The notes: generated by a model not told the origin, from the sequence alone. DNA of 64,000 bases from Streptomyces sp. RB17 (GCF_009604455.1 NZ_WEGL01000001.1:1054001-1118000); one strand, 5' to 3'; counted from the stretch's first letter, positions 55,579-64,000 are shown. Made by a program: numbers and translations.

Positions 55579-55917
55579 GCCTGCGACTTTATCGACCGCC
55601 GCTGACAATCCGGTCCTCGGGAGGTGAGCGCGGACGCGATCGCGGCCGGGCGGCGGGCCGTGAGCGTGGGCATGCGTGCGCAGGCCTGAGTATCCGTACC
55701 TAGGTTGCGAGATGAGTATGCGCGCGGATGGGCCGCGACCCGTGCGAACGGGACAGTGGAGACACGGCAAGGGGGCGCGGCCCGGCACCGCCGACACGGG
55801 GCGGCGGAACGGCGCCCGCCACCCGGCCGCTCCTTCCGCCGATCCGTCGGCGGAAGCGAGTCGGGGGACCCGGGGACGACCACCCACGGGGGACCACAGG
55901 GGGTACGGGGGAACAGG
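55579..55917. other. Intergenic region between the desaturase-like gene and the tetR gene
   Basis: 339 bp. TAAAGT (55586-55591 complement) is the -10 box of the desaturase-like gene. On the plus strand GTATCCGTACCTAGGTTG near 55685 looks like a promoter but no ORF after it has both start signals and a stop before the tetR terminator. An inverted TCCGCCGA...TCGGCGGA pair (about 55835-55856) is seen. A small RNA is possible; nothing proves it. Confidence 0.4.
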
Positions 55918-55947
55918 AGGCGCCGGTCCGGCAGCGGACCGGCGCCT
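55918..55947. terminator. Hairpin after the YhgE/ABC/tetR operon
   Basis: Perfect 13-bp arms AGGCGCCGGTCCG (55918-55930) and CGGACCGGCGCCT (55935-55947), 4-nt loop, 10 nt beyond the tetR stop. It can act on both strands. Confidence 0.75.
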
Positions 55948-55957
55948 TCCCAGGTGC

Positions 55958-56587
55958 TCAGCCCTTTCCGCTCACGCGTCCCTGGAGCAGCCGGGACAGG
56001 GCCGCGTGGACGTCGTCCAGGGAGCGCTCCGGCTGGAAGGACTTCCAGTCCAGCGCGGCCACCAGGACCATGCCGACCAGCGCGGCCGCCGTCAGCTGGA
56101 CGTCGATCTCGTCGCTGAACTCGCCGGCCGCCACACCCGCGCGCAGCACCCCCTCGACCACCGCGACGGCCTCCTGCCGGACCACCATCAGCGTGGACTG
56201 CCAGGCCCGGTTGGTGCGCCACAGCTCGGCCACGTACAGCTGGGTGAAGGCCGGATAGCGGTCGATGAAGACCAGGCCCGCGCGGACCATCGCGTCCAGC
56301 GCGTCCACCTTGCTGCCGCCCGCCCGCGCGGTCCGCTCCGCCGCCTCCTTCAGCGAGGCGGTGAGCAGGCCCACCCCGTGCCGCAGCAGTTCCTCGAAGA
56401 GGACCGACTTGCTCGCGAAGTTGTAGTAGACCGTTCCCTTCGCGACCCCGGCCCGCTCCGCGATCTCGTCCACCGTGGTCGCGGAGAAGCCCTGCTCGGC
56501 GATGAGCGTGACGGCCGCCTCGTAGAGCTTCTGCCGGGTGGCCTCGCGGCGCGTGCTGCCGCCGGACCTGGCGCTGCTGCTTTCCAT
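55958..56587 (-). CDS. TetR-family regulator of the YhgE/ABC operon
   Basis: 209 residues from ATG 56587. HTH: RQKLYEAAVTLIAEQGFSATTVDEIAERAG, read in two parts, then VAKGTVYYNFASKSVLFEELL (classic TetR). It is third gene of the minus-strand operon and about 48 nt after the YhgE stop. The TGAC-TG-GTCA operator at 59548 in front of the operon is its likely binding site, giving negative feedback. Confidence 0.92.
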   Translation of the reverse strand: MESSSARSGGSTRREATRQKLYEAAVTLIAEQGFSATTVDEIAERAGVAKGTVYYNFASKSVLFEELLRHGVGLLTASLKEAAERTARAGGSKVDALDAMVRAGLVFIDRYPAFTQLYVAELWRTNRAWQSTLMVVRQEAVAVVEGVLRAGVAAGEFSDEIDVQLTAAALVGMVLVAALDWKSFQPERSLDDVHAALSRLLQGRVSGKG

Positions 56588-56634
56588 GGCCCCGATTGTC
56601 ACAGGTACGCGCGCGTGCGGGGCGTCCCCCCGGT

Positions 56635-58719
56635 TCACAGGCTCAGTTCCGGGTGCAGCCGGTCCAGCGTCCACACCTGGCGGCGCCGGGCCGCGAGGGC
56701 GGTCAGCGCGAGCGCGCCCACGGTGAACGCGGCCAGCACACCGCACGCCTGCCAGACCGGGCCGAGCCCGCCGCCGGTGATCAGCCGGCGCAGCGCCGCC
56801 ACGATGTAGCTCATCGGCAGGAACGGGTGGATCGCGTTGAAGAAGCCGGGGCTGGTCTGCACCGGGTAGGTGCCGCCCGCCGAGGTCAGCTGGAGCATCA
56901 GCAGCGCGAGCACCAGGATCCGGCCGGCCGCGCCGAAGCGGGCGTTCAGCCACTGCACGATCGCCGCGAAGCAGGCCGTGACCAGGCACAGGAAGCTGAT
57001 CGTGCCGACCGCGCGGAGCAGTTGCAGACCGATCGCCCAGTGCAGTACGGCCATCAGCGCGGCCACCTGGAGCACGCCCAGGGCGGCCACCGGCAGCCAT
57101 CCGGCGAGCGCGATCCGCCGGCCCGGCGAACCGGCCGCCAGGGCACGCCGGTTGAGCGGCGGGATCAGCATGTAGGCGACCATCGCGCCCACCCACAGGG
57201 ACAGCGGGATGAAGTACGGGGCGAATCCGGTGCCGTAGTTCGGCGCCCTGTGCAGGTCGTGGGAGGCCAGCTGGACCGGGTCGGCCATCACGCCGGTGCG
57301 CCGGTCGCGGTCCTTCTTGTCGTAGTCCGGGATCTTCCCGGCGCCGTCGTGCAGTCCGCCGGCGAGCTTTCCGGAGCCGTCGGACAGCCGGTACAGGCCG
57401 CCGTTCAGGGTCTTGGCGCCCGACGCGGCCGTGCCGATGCCCTTGTCCAGCGTGGTCGCGCCGGTCTGGGCAGTGCCGAGACCGGTGTGCAGTTTCTCGG
57501 CGCCGTCGGCGACCTTCTGTGCGCCGGTGTTCAGCTTGTCGATCTTCTTGACGGCGTCGTCGACGTCCTCGTACAGGTGCGGTGCGCGCTTCTCCAGGGC
57601 CGTGGCCTGCTTCTGGAGGGTGCCGAGGTTGTCCCGCATCTTCTTCAGGTCGCCGTCCTGGTCCGCGATCAGCGTGTTGAGATCGTCGGCGACGGTGGCC
57701 ACCTCGGCCGCGGCCGTCCTGGCCCGCTTCAGGTCCGGGCAGATCGGGTCGGGGAGGGCCGCACCCTCGCAGCGCGTCTTGTAGACGCCGGCCAGGACGT
57801 CCGCGTTCGTGTGGGCGGCCTGCGCGGCGCCCGGCGCGAGCTTCACCAGGACGTCCAGGTTGTCCTTGACGGTCCTGGCCGAGTCCGCGACCAGGCGGGC
57901 GGTGTCCCCGATGGTCTTCTCGTTGTCCTTCAGGTAGGGGCCGGCCTGGTCATGGACGCCGTTGACCTTGTCGGCGAGGGCCTGGATGCCGTCGGCGACC
58001 CGGCGGGAGCCGTCCTGGAGGGCGCCGGCGCCCTTGTCCAGCTTCTTCAGGCCCTTGGCCAGTTTGCCGCTGCCGCTCTTGGCGTCCTTCAGCCCGTCGG
58101 CGAGGTCCTCGGAACCCTTCTCCGCCTTCCCGATGCCGGTGTTCAGCCGGTCGGCGCCCTCGGCGGCGGTGACGGTCTTGTCGTGGATGTCGGAGAACGA
58201 GACGAAGATCTTGTCCAGGAACGTGCGGGATGCCTTGGCGGAGGCGGCCGAGCGGACCTCGTTGAAGACGGTGCGGGAGATCTGGCCGACGATGTAGTTG
58301 TTGGCGTCGTTGGTGCGCACCTGGAGGGCGCCGGTCTCCGGGGAGCCGCCGGAGCTGGAGGCGATCCGCCGGCTGAAGTCGGCCGGCATGGTCAGCGACA
58401 GGTAGTACGTGCCGTTCTCGACGCCCTCCCGGGCCTCGTCGTCGCTCACCTCGTGCCAGTCGAAGGTCCGGCTGTCGCGCAGCCCGTCCACGATGCCGGC
58501 ACCGGCGGTGATCCGCTTCCCGCCCGCGGTGGCGCCCTTGTCGTCGTTCACCAGGGCCACCGGGATACGGTCCAGACGGCCGTACGGGTCCCAGAAGGAC
58601 CACAGGTACAGGGCGCCGTAGAGCAGCGGCAGCACGAGCAGCGCGACCAGGGCGGCACGCGGCAGGCGCCCGCGCCCGAAGCGCCTGAGCTCGAGCACGG
58701 CCAGCCTAGGCGAGCGCAT
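56635..58719 (-). CDS. YhgE/Pip-family membrane protein
   Basis: 694 residues. One N-terminal helix (LPRAALVALLVLPLLYGALY, about 15-36), a large outer domain of about 440 residues with repeats of Gly-Ala-Lys-Leu coiled or helical elements (LAKGLKKLDKGAGALQDGS; AADKLNTG-like), then five helices at the C-terminus. This is the Pip/YhgE and ESX-linked plan. In mycobacteria and firmicutes such proteins handle lipids, phage or secretion (family knowledge). It overlaps the ABC ATPase gene by 14 bases. Confidence 0.9.
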   Translation of the reverse strand: MRSPRLAVLELRRFGRGRLPRAALVALLVLPLLYGALYLWSFWDPYGRLDRIPVALVNDDKGATAGGKRITAGAGIVDGLRDSRTFDWHEVSDDEAREGVENGTYYLSLTMPADFSRRIASSSGGSPETGALQVRTNDANNYIVGQISRTVFNEVRSAASAKASRTFLDKIFVSFSDIHDKTVTAAEGADRLNTGIGKAEKGSEDLADGLKDAKSGSGKLAKGLKKLDKGAGALQDGSRRVADGIQALADKVNGVHDQAGPYLKDNEKTIGDTARLVADSARTVKDNLDVLVKLAPGAAQAAHTNADVLAGVYKTRCEGAALPDPICPDLKRARTAAAEVATVADDLNTLIADQDGDLKKMRDNLGTLQKQATALEKRAPHLYEDVDDAVKKIDKLNTGAQKVADGAEKLHTGLGTAQTGATTLDKGIGTAASGAKTLNGGLYRLSDGSGKLAGGLHDGAGKIPDYDKKDRDRRTGVMADPVQLASHDLHRAPNYGTGFAPYFIPLSLWVGAMVAYMLIPPLNRRALAAGSPGRRIALAGWLPVAALGVLQVAALMAVLHWAIGLQLLRAVGTISFLCLVTACFAAIVQWLNARFGAAGRILVLALLMLQLTSAGGTYPVQTSPGFFNAIHPFLPMSYIVAALRRLITGGGLGPVWQACGVLAAFTVGALALTALAARRRQVWTLDRLHPELSL

Positions 58720-59521
58720 CGGCGTCCTCCTTCGGGTCGCTCTTCACGATCGGCTCGCCCTTCTCGATCTCGTCGCCCCGGTGCTCGTCGCCCTTGTCGC
58801 TCGCGTCGCCCGTGCCGGCCTCCGCGCCGGTGTCCTTCGGCCCGGTCGGTACGACGACGCAGCCGTCGGGGGCCGTGCGGCACACGACCGCCACCGTCGT
58901 CCCCGCGCGCGTGAGCGAGCGGAGCAGCGCCCACAGCTCGGCGCGCTCGGCGTCCGAGAGCTTGGTGTCGAGGTCGTCGACGCCGAGCAGCCCGGGCCTG
59001 CCGAGCAGCGCCAGGGCGATGGACAGGCGCAGTTCCTGCGGCCGCTCCAGGTCGCGCACGGCCGTCCGGGAGCCCTTGGGCAACGTTTCGAGGTCGAGTC
59101 CGGCGGCGGCCAGGGCCGCGTCGACGCGCAGCCGTGCCTCGTGCACGCGCTGGGTGCGCGGGCGCAGCAGCTCGCGCAGGGAGTCGCCGAAGCGGCTCTG
59201 CAGCAGGGCCCGTTCGCGCAGGTGCTCGCCGACGGTCAGGGCCGGCTCCAGGTCGGTCACCCCGGCCACGTTGGCGACCGCGCTGACGCGGCGCAGCCGG
59301 GCCATGTGCCGAGGAAGTCCGAACCCGCCGACGGTGGCCGCTCCCTCGGTGGGTTTCATCCGTCCCGTGAGCGCGAGCAGCAGACACGTGCGCCCGGAGC
59401 CGGACGGTCCCTCGATCGCGATGAGTGAGCCGGGCTCCGCGTCGAGGGTGACGCCCCGGAAGGCCCACCCCCGCGGCCCCTTGAGCCCGAGGCCCTCGGC
59501 CCTGACGTCCACGCCGTCCAC
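58706..59521 (-). CDS. ABC-type ATP-binding protein with degenerate motifs
   Basis: 271 residues from GTG 59521, with AGGGGGG ahead. Fold and order are those of an ABC ATPase: Walker A is EGPSGSGRTCLL (Arg44 in place of Lys), the signature LSGGQ is replaced by LERPQELRLSIALALLG, and Walker B is LLGVDDLDTK (no catalytic Glu after the Asp). The last 50 residues are Asp/Glu/Lys-rich. It may hydrolyse ATP poorly or act as a regulatory half. It partners YhgE. Confidence 0.85.
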   Translation of the reverse strand: MDGVDVRAEGLGLKGPRGWAFRGVTLDAEPGSLIAIEGPSGSGRTCLLLALTGRMKPTEGAATVGGFGLPRHMARLRRVSAVANVAGVTDLEPALTVGEHLRERALLQSRFGDSLRELLRPRTQRVHEARLRVDAALAAAGLDLETLPKGSRTAVRDLERPQELRLSIALALLGRPGLLGVDDLDTKLSDAERAELWALLRSLTRAGTTVAVVCRTAPDGCVVVPTGPKDTGAEAGTGDASDKGDEHRGDEIEKGEPIVKSDPKEDADALA

Positions 59522-59547
59522 AAGCCCCCCTGCGGTTTGTGTTTTGA

Positions 59548-59561
59548 ACTGACTGGTCAGT
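59548..59561. promoter_or_regulatory. TetR-type operator before the ABC/YhgE/tetR operon
   Basis: ACTGAC-TG-GTCAGT, 6-bp arms with a 2-bp centre, 27 bp upstream of the GTG. TGACTGGTCA is a common TetR-type half-site pair. Confidence 0.7.
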
Positions 59562-59685
59562 GCAAAAAATACGCCCGAACCTACGATCGAAGCAAAACCC
59601 CAGGTCAGAACGGATTGTCAGTGCCATACCCCACGATGGACACATACGGCACCCGTGCCGTCACCCAGACGACAGGAGGTTCGTC

Positions 59686-60249
59686 ATGGCCAATCCGTCC
59701 GCAGCCGCCGCTCGCCGGCGCCGCGCCACCGGCCCTGCCCCCTCACTGACCGGCCCGGCGAGCGATGTGCACCCCGTGCTCCGCCGGGCCACGGCCCCGC
59801 CCGCCGTCCTCGACCTGCTCGCCCAGGCCCGCGCCGCACTCGACGAGGCCACCGTCCTGGAAACGCCCAACGAGCGCTATGCGACGGCCCACCTCGCCGC
59901 CCTGCGCACCGCCGCCGCCGTGCTCGCCGCCCGCGGCCGCCCCGAGACCTCACCGCGCCGCCGCGCCCGGATCCGCAGCGCCTGGGAGGTGCTGCCCGAG
60001 ATCGCCCCCGAACTGACCGAGTGGAGCGCGCTGTTCGCCTCCGGCGCCGCCCGCCGGGCCCGTGCCGAGGCCGGCATACAGGGCGCGGCGAGCCGTCGCG
60101 ACGCCGACGACCTGATACGGGACGTGGCGATGTTCCTGCGCATCGTCGAGCGGATGCTCGTCCTCCAGCCGGTGCTGCCCCAGCCCCGCCAGGACCCCGG
60201 GGAACCGGACGGCCCGAGAGCGCGCGGTGACCTTCCGGACGCGGGCTGA
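59686..60249 (+). CDS. SAV_6107-type HEPN-domain protein
   Basis: 187 residues, ACAGGAGG ribosome site at good distance. It is all-helical after a basic Ala/Arg start (MANPSAAAARRRR). The pattern R-x4-H (Arg64-YATA-His69) follows the HEPN RNase signature R-x4-6-H, though its place in the fold is uncertain. No MNT nucleotidyltransferase neighbour is seen. The product may be an RNase or just a HEPN-fold adaptor. It is divergent from the ABC operon. Confidence 0.78.
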   Translation: MANPSAAAARRRRATGPAPSLTGPASDVHPVLRRATAPPAVLDLLAQARAALDEATVLETPNERYATAHLAALRTAAAVLAARGRPETSPRRRARIRSAWEVLPEIAPELTEWSALFASGAARRARAEAGIQGAASRRDADDLIRDVAMFLRIVERMLVLQPVLPQPRQDPGEPDGPRARGDLPDAG

Positions 60250-60372
60250 CCACCGGAAGTCCGGCGTACGAGACGCGCCCGGCCGGATCCGCCCGCGGTG
60301 ACCGGCAGGGCGGCGGAGGCAATAGGGTGGACTCGCCTGAAGCGATGCCGCCCTGCCGAGGAGTCAACTGCC

Positions 60373-61143
60373 GTGTCGGACCCGAGCCGCCCCCGCGCCT
60401 CCCTGCGTACCGCCGTGGTCTGGGAGGTCCTCCAGGACGCTCTCGACCGCCGGGTCAAGGCCACGGGACGGGAGTCGCTGGACGTCCTCGACACCGGAGG
60501 CGGCAGCGGCAACTTCGCCGTACCGGTCGCCCGGCTCGGTCATCGCGTCACCGTCGTCGACCCCAGCCCGAACGCGCTGTTCGCGCTGGAGCGCCGGGCC
60601 GCCGAGGCCGGCGTCGCCGAGCGGGTCCGGGGCGTCCAGGGCGATGCGCACGGCCTGTTCGACGTGGTCGAGCGCGGTGGCTACGACGCCGTGCTGTGCC
60701 ATGGCGTCCTCGAGTACGTGGACGACCCGGCCGAGGGCATCCGCAACGCGGTCGCCGCGCTGCGCTCCGAGGGCGTCCTCAGCCTGCTCGCCGCCGGCCT
60801 CGGCGGCGCCGTGCTCGCCCGCGCCCTCGCCGGCCACTTCACCGAGGCCCGGCAGGCACTGCAGGACCCCGAGGGCCGCTGGGGCGCCGGCGACCCGATG
60901 CCGCGCCGGTTCACCGCCGAGCAGCTCACCGCGCTGGTCGAGGGCGCGGGCCTCAGGGTCGGCGCGGTGCACGGCGTGCGGGTCTTCGCCGACCTGGTCC
61001 CCGGCGTCCTCGTGGACACCGAGCCCGGCGCCCTGGACGCGCTCCTCAGGCTGGAGGCCGCCGCGGCCGAGTTGCCCGCGTTCCATTCCGTCGCCACCCA
61101 GCTGCATGTGCTCGGTGAGACGCCGGGTGCCGCCGAGGCCTGA
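60373..61143 (+). CDS. Class I SAM-dependent methyltransferase
   Basis: 256 residues from GTG 60373 (GAGGAG upstream; TAGGGT -10 at 60323). Motif I is VLDTGGGSGNFAVPVA, motif post-I VTVVDPSPNAL, and CHGVLEYVDDP is the motif IV region. The C-terminus has no extra domain. It resembles SmtA/CmoA-like enzymes; substrate unknown. A tRNA or small-molecule target is possible. Confidence 0.9.
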   Translation: MSDPSRPRASLRTAVVWEVLQDALDRRVKATGRESLDVLDTGGGSGNFAVPVARLGHRVTVVDPSPNALFALERRAAEAGVAERVRGVQGDAHGLFDVVERGGYDAVLCHGVLEYVDDPAEGIRNAVAALRSEGVLSLLAAGLGGAVLARALAGHFTEARQALQDPEGRWGAGDPMPRRFTAEQLTALVEGAGLRVGAVHGVRVFADLVPGVLVDTEPGALDALLRLEAAAAELPAFHSVATQLHVLGETPGAAEA

Positions 61144-61420
61144 GCCGACTGCCGTGACCCGCCGCTGATCAGGGCCTCGGCGGCGGATGGAGTACGCCAC
61201 AAGACCCCCGATCGAGGGGTTTGCGCCGTATGATCGAGGTACACCACCCGGCATGACGGGTCGGCCGCCGGGGAATGGAAGCCTCAGCGAGTCGGGACGG
61301 CCATGACGGATTCCGGTTGGCCAATTGGCGTAGAGGGGCGGGTTTCACGGGGGCGATTCCCTGCCTATCCTGAAGGGACCCCCCGGGTCGCCCCGGCGAC
61401 TGCACGATGAGGAGGACTCC
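61144..61420 (+). promoter_or_regulatory. Intergenic region with the DUF3040 promoter
   Basis: 277 bp without a gene. The repeat GATCGAGG appears twice (near 61210 and 61232). TATCCT at 61367-61372 is a likely -10 box, 48 nt before the GTG, and GAGGAGG precedes the start. Confidence 0.45.
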
Positions 61421-61804
61421 GTGCCGCTCTCGGAGCACGAGCAGCGCATGCTCGAGCAAATGGAGCGAGCGCTGTACGCCGAAGATCCCAAGTTCGCGTC
61501 AGCGCTTGAGGGAAACGGGCTGCGGACGTACACCCGGCGGCGGGTCTACCAGGCGGTTGCGGGCTTCCTCATTGGTATCGCGCTCCTCATGACCGGAATG
61601 GTCATGCAGCTGATCTGGGTCAGCGTGGTGGGTTTCCTCGTCATGCTGGGTTGTGCCGTACTCGCCGTCACCGGCTGGCGCAAGGCCCCGAAGCCGGGCG
61701 AGCAGCCCGCGGGCGCCGTCCGTCGCCAGGCGCGGCCGAAGCGCTCCATGATGGAGCGGATCGAGGAGCGCTGGCAGCGCCGCCGGGACGAACACGGCCG
61801 TTAG
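61421..61804 (+). CDS. DUF3040 membrane protein
   Basis: 127 residues from GTG 61421. The family start is PLSEHEQRMLEQMERALYAEDPKFA, read in two parts, followed by two helices (about 45-65 and 68-86) and a basic tail. In M. tuberculosis its relative sits next to the mraZ/dcw cluster. Function unknown, perhaps cell-division linked by place. Confidence 0.92.
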   Translation: MPLSEHEQRMLEQMERALYAEDPKFASALEGNGLRTYTRRRVYQAVAGFLIGIALLMTGMVMQLIWVSVVGFLVMLGCAVLAVTGWRKAPKPGEQPAGAVRRQARPKRSMMERIEERWQRRRDEHGR

Positions 61805-61850
61805 CCGGCCAACGGTTTCCCCGGGCTCTCCCGGACGCCGACAGACAACG

Positions 61851-61887
61851 TGTGAGGGGCGACCACCAGCGGTGGTCGCCCCTCACA
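61851..61887. terminator. Bidirectional terminator between DUF3040 and tgpA-type gene
   Basis: Perfect 17-bp arms (TGTGAGGGGCGACCACC, 61851-61867 and its complement 61871-61887) with a 3-nt loop between converging genes. Confidence 0.88.
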
Positions 61888-61894
61888 CATGCCC

Positions 61895-64000
61895 TCAGCC
61901 CTGCTGCTGCGACGGCCGGCGCGGGCCGGGCCGGGCCGCCGTCACCCTGGTCCTGAGCGCCGACCAGCGCGCCGACACCGCCCACAGCACCCGCACCGAG
62001 GAGCGGGGCAGGAACAGCGCCCGCAGCCGGGCGCCGGTGCTCGCCGTGCCGCGCAGCCCGTCGATCACCCTGCGCACGGCCTCCGCCGTACCCGCCGCCG
62101 GGCGTGGCCGGGGCGCGTACAGCACCTGCTCCACCGCGTCCGCGACCCGGTGCACCGCGGCACCGGTCGCCGGATCCAGCCGGCCCAGCTCGACGATCCG
62201 GGCGGCCGCCCGGCGCGGCGTCAGCGACTCGTCCGGCGCGATGCCGTGGTCCCAGGCGGTGTCCGTCAACTCCTGCCAGGCCGCGAGGGCGTGGGCGGCC
62301 GCGCCCTGCTCGGTACGGGCGTGCCCGCCGAGCCGCACCGAGCGCACCCGCAACCTCCACAGCAACGGGGACAGCGGAATCGCCAGGACCACCAGGGCGG
62401 CCAGGCCGATCAGCAGGTACCACCACGGGCCCGTGCCACCGCCACCGCTGTGCGGGGCCGCCGCGGCGGATGCGCCGCCGCAGTCCTGCAGCCTGACCAG
62501 AGCGGCCGGACAGCTCTGGCTCGGCGAGGCCGCCGCCGAGGGCGCCGAGGACGACTGGTGCGAGGGCAGGGTCTGGTCCGGCAGCGAGGTGCCGGGCGTG
62601 TCCGACTGGGTGTACGACGGTGTGGTGCCGCGCGTCGGGGTCGGCTCGAAACGGGTCCAGCCGACGCCCTCGAAGTACAGCTCGGGCCAGGCATGCGCGT
62701 CCTTCTGGTTCACCGCGACCGTGCCGTCGGGCTGCGGGGTGCCGGGCGCGAAGCCCACCGCGACCCGGGCCGGGATGCCGAGCGTGCGGGCCATCGCCGC
62801 CATGGCGAAGGAGAAGTGGACGCAGAAGCCCTCCTTCTTCTTCAGGAAGTTCGCGATGGCGCCGGGGCCGCGGCCGACCTCGACCTGGGTGTCGTACTGG
62901 AAGCCGCCCGTGACGGCGAAGTAGTCCTGGAGCTTGACGGCCTCCTCGTAGTGGCTCCGCGCGCCCGACGTGATCTCCTTGGCGGTTCTGGCCACCACCT
63001 TCGGCAGCGAGGACGGCACCTTCGTGTACTCGCGCTCCAGGGCCGCCGGCGGCTCCGGCGCGGTGGACAGCTGCTCGGCGGTCGGCTGCACGTCCAGGCT
63101 GGTCACCTGGTAGGTCTCGCCACGCGTGGTCTGGCCGTGGTCGCCGACCAGGGTCATGCCGACCGGCTCGTAGCGCCAGCGGCCGCCGATCTTCACACCG
63201 CTCGGCGGGTACGGCATCGGCAGCCAGTCCTGGGCGTACCAGTCCGACGCCGAGATGGTGGTCGTCACCGTGCCGCGCTTGATGTCGCCGCCGAGGCCGA
63301 TCGGTGTGGGGAACTGAGCCGGCACGCCGACGATGTGCCGCTGGGCCGGCTTCCATGTGGTGCCGTCGAAGTCGTCCAGGGACACTATCCGCAGATACAG
63401 GTCCGAGATGTCGTTCGTGCTGGTCTTCACGGACAGCACCTGGCGGTCGTCGTTCGTGTTCAGGCTGTCGCGCAGGGACACCAGCGGGTTGACGGCGGAG
63501 ATCGTGCCGCCGTTGCCGTTGCCCGCTCCCACGCCCGTGCCGGCGGCGTCCAGCAGGCCTCCCTGCATCGCGGGCAGGGCGAGCGGCACCACCAGGGCCG
63601 CGCCGAGCGCGACCGCGCCGATCCGGCGTCCGGTGCGCACCGGGGCCACCGCGCCGCCCTCCGGGGCGCCCGGCGTCCGGGGAGCGCCGCCGAAGACCCG
63701 GCCCCACTGGGCCAGCCGGTCCCGGCCCTCCGCGAGCAGCAGCATCAGATAGCCGGCCGCCGCCACCAGGAACCACAGCCAGTCGGCCCCGCCGTCGGAC
63801 AGCCCCGCGGCGACCGAGTACAGCGCGAGCAGCGGCAGCCCGGCCGGCGCCGCGCTGCGGAAGGTCACCGCGAGCATGTCCACCAGCAGACCGATCACCA
63901 GCACGCCGCCGATCAGCATCAGCTTGATGCCGTCGGTCAGCGGCGCCGGTATCGCGTACTCGCTGACGTCGGTCGAGCCCTGCTGCAGCAGGTCGGCGAG
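61895..64000 (-). CDS. TgpA-type transglutaminase-like membrane protein, 5' end beyond window
   Basis: About 700 codons are visible; the frame is open through position 64000. N-terminal membrane helices (several in the first 130 residues), a long outer region, then the transglutaminase-like domain with Cys in EGFCVHFSFAMAAMARTLGIP, His in NQKDAHAWPELY and Asp/Asn-like residue near FEPTPTRG. One more helix (WWYLLIGLAALVVLAIPLSP) and a DUF4129-like tail follow. Family members sit beside DUF58 and MoxR genes; those would be past the window end. Confidence 0.92.
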   Translation of the reverse strand, partial: LADLLQQGSTDVSEYAIPAPLTDGIKLMLIGGVLVIGLLVDMLAVTFRSAAPAGLPLLALYSVAAGLSDGGADWLWFLVAAAGYLMLLLAEGRDRLAQWGRVFGGAPRTPGAPEGGAVAPVRTGRRIGAVALGAALVVPLALPAMQGGLLDAAGTGVGAGNGNGGTISAVNPLVSLRDSLNTNDDRQVLSVKTSTNDISDLYLRIVSLDDFDGTTWKPAQRHIVGVPAQFPTPIGLGGDIKRGTVTTTISASDWYAQDWLPMPYPPSGVKIGGRWRYEPVGMTLVGDHGQTTRGETYQVTSLDVQPTAEQLSTAPEPPAALEREYTKVPSSLPKVVARTAKEITSGARSHYEEAVKLQDYFAVTGGFQYDTQVEVGRGPGAIANFLKKKEGFCVHFSFAMAAMARTLGIPARVAVGFAPGTPQPDGTVAVNQKDAHAWPELYFEGVGWTRFEPTPTRGTTPSYTQSDTPGTSLPDQTLPSHQSSSAPSAAASPSQSCPAALVRLQDCGGASAAAAPHSGGGGTGPWWYLLIGLAALVVLAIPLSPLLWRLRVRSVRLGGHARTEQGAAAHALAAWQELTDTAWDHGIAPDESLTPRRAAARIVELGRLDPATGAAVHRVADAVEQVLYAPRPRPAAGTAEAVRRVIDGLRGTASTGARLRALFLPRSSVRVLWAVSARWSALRTRVTAARPGPRRPSQQQG

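Noticed and set aside
53242..55605. Plus-strand ORF of 787 codons across the Tyr-rich protein and the desaturase-like gene
   Set aside because: Thr/Arg/Pro-rich alternative-frame shadow of the true genes.
55676..56809. Plus-strand ORF across the intergenic region and the tetR gene
   Set aside because: It reads through the tetR gene in antisense and through the terminator hairpin; no ribosome site or conserved motif.

Overview
The window is a gene-dense, high-GC stretch of chromosome from a Streptomyces (Actinomycetota). The evidence is strong GC bias at third codon positions, many GTG starts, ATGA/GTGA stop-start overlaps, an actinobacterial bcc-aa3 respiratory cluster (ctaF, ctaE, qcrCAB), the MacS/MacR pair, a fused trpEG behind a Trp-rich leader, and SAM-IV and TPP riboswitches. 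No prophage, transposase, integrase, CRISPR array, rRNA or tRNA gene was recognised. It reads as core chromosome.

Layout. 1-7.4 kb: end of cytochrome oxidase subunit I, ctaF, a leaderless L,D-transpeptidase lipoprotein, a degenerate receiver protein (minus strand), then ctaE-qcrC-qcrA-qcrB. 7.5-10.3 kb: trpD, then a SAM-IV riboswitch, a six-codon upstream ORF and a cysteine-desulfurase-like enzyme. 10.4-17.1 kb: RAM-domain protein and rhomboid protease (minus), zinc-ribbon protein, NYN-domain protein, two tandem NlpC/P60 cell-wall hydrolases and a lipoprotein metalloprotease. 17.2-24.4 kb: GT87 and PimB-type mannosyltransferases, a Tat-type cholesterol-oxidase-like flavoprotein, fadD, metallophosphoesterase. 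24.5-29.9 kb: SRPBCC protein, a roughly 1.2-kb array of 243-bp tandem repeats, ArsA-like ATPase, DUF5304, glkA, an EEP-fold protein. 30-36.4 kb: serine hydrolase with a TetR regulator, small membrane protein, esterase, acyltransferase, macS-macR. 36.5-43.9 kb: pfkA2, trpEG with trpL attenuator, class II DAHP synthase, bfd/bfr iron-storage pair, a molybdopterin-type protein, a decayed small gene, endonuclease IV. 44-53 kb: PASTA-domain Ser/Thr kinase, a GC-rich repeat array, thiOSG behind a TPP riboswitch, a reductase, a Rv2175c-type DNA-binding protein, thiE, metF. 53-64 kb: Tyr/Gly/Gln-rich membrane protein, phytoene-desaturase-like enzyme, TetR/YhgE/ABC operon, HEPN-like protein, methyltransferase, DUF3040 protein, and the start-truncated tgpA-type transglutaminase.

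How the genes fit together. Much of the window serves respiration (cta/qcr), envelope biogenesis (LDT, NlpC/P60, mannosyltransferases, PlsC, FadD, PASTA kinase) and aromatic, thiamine and C1 biosynthesis. From memory, the gene content follows the Rv2169c-Rv2200c segment of Mycobacterium tuberculosis (ctaF, qcrBAC-ctaE, trpD, NlpC/P60, pimB, fadD15, SRPBCC, ArsA-like, PlsC, GT87, DAHP synthase, pknL, Rv2175c, MetF-like, DUF3040), so an old actinobacterial neighbourhood appears to be preserved.

Notable items: the 243-bp array between two genes that are neighbours in mycobacteria; a perfect palindrome centred on the ctaE start; a riboswitch followed by a mini-ORF with its own ribosome-binding site; an unusually clear set of about thirteen leaderless genes, including trpL and the divergent DAHP synthase; a phosphofructokinase with the Asp104/Lys signature linked to pyrophosphate; and two ATPases whose Walker A lysine is replaced by arginine. 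All calls rest on reading the sequence and on remembered family knowledge. No database search was run.
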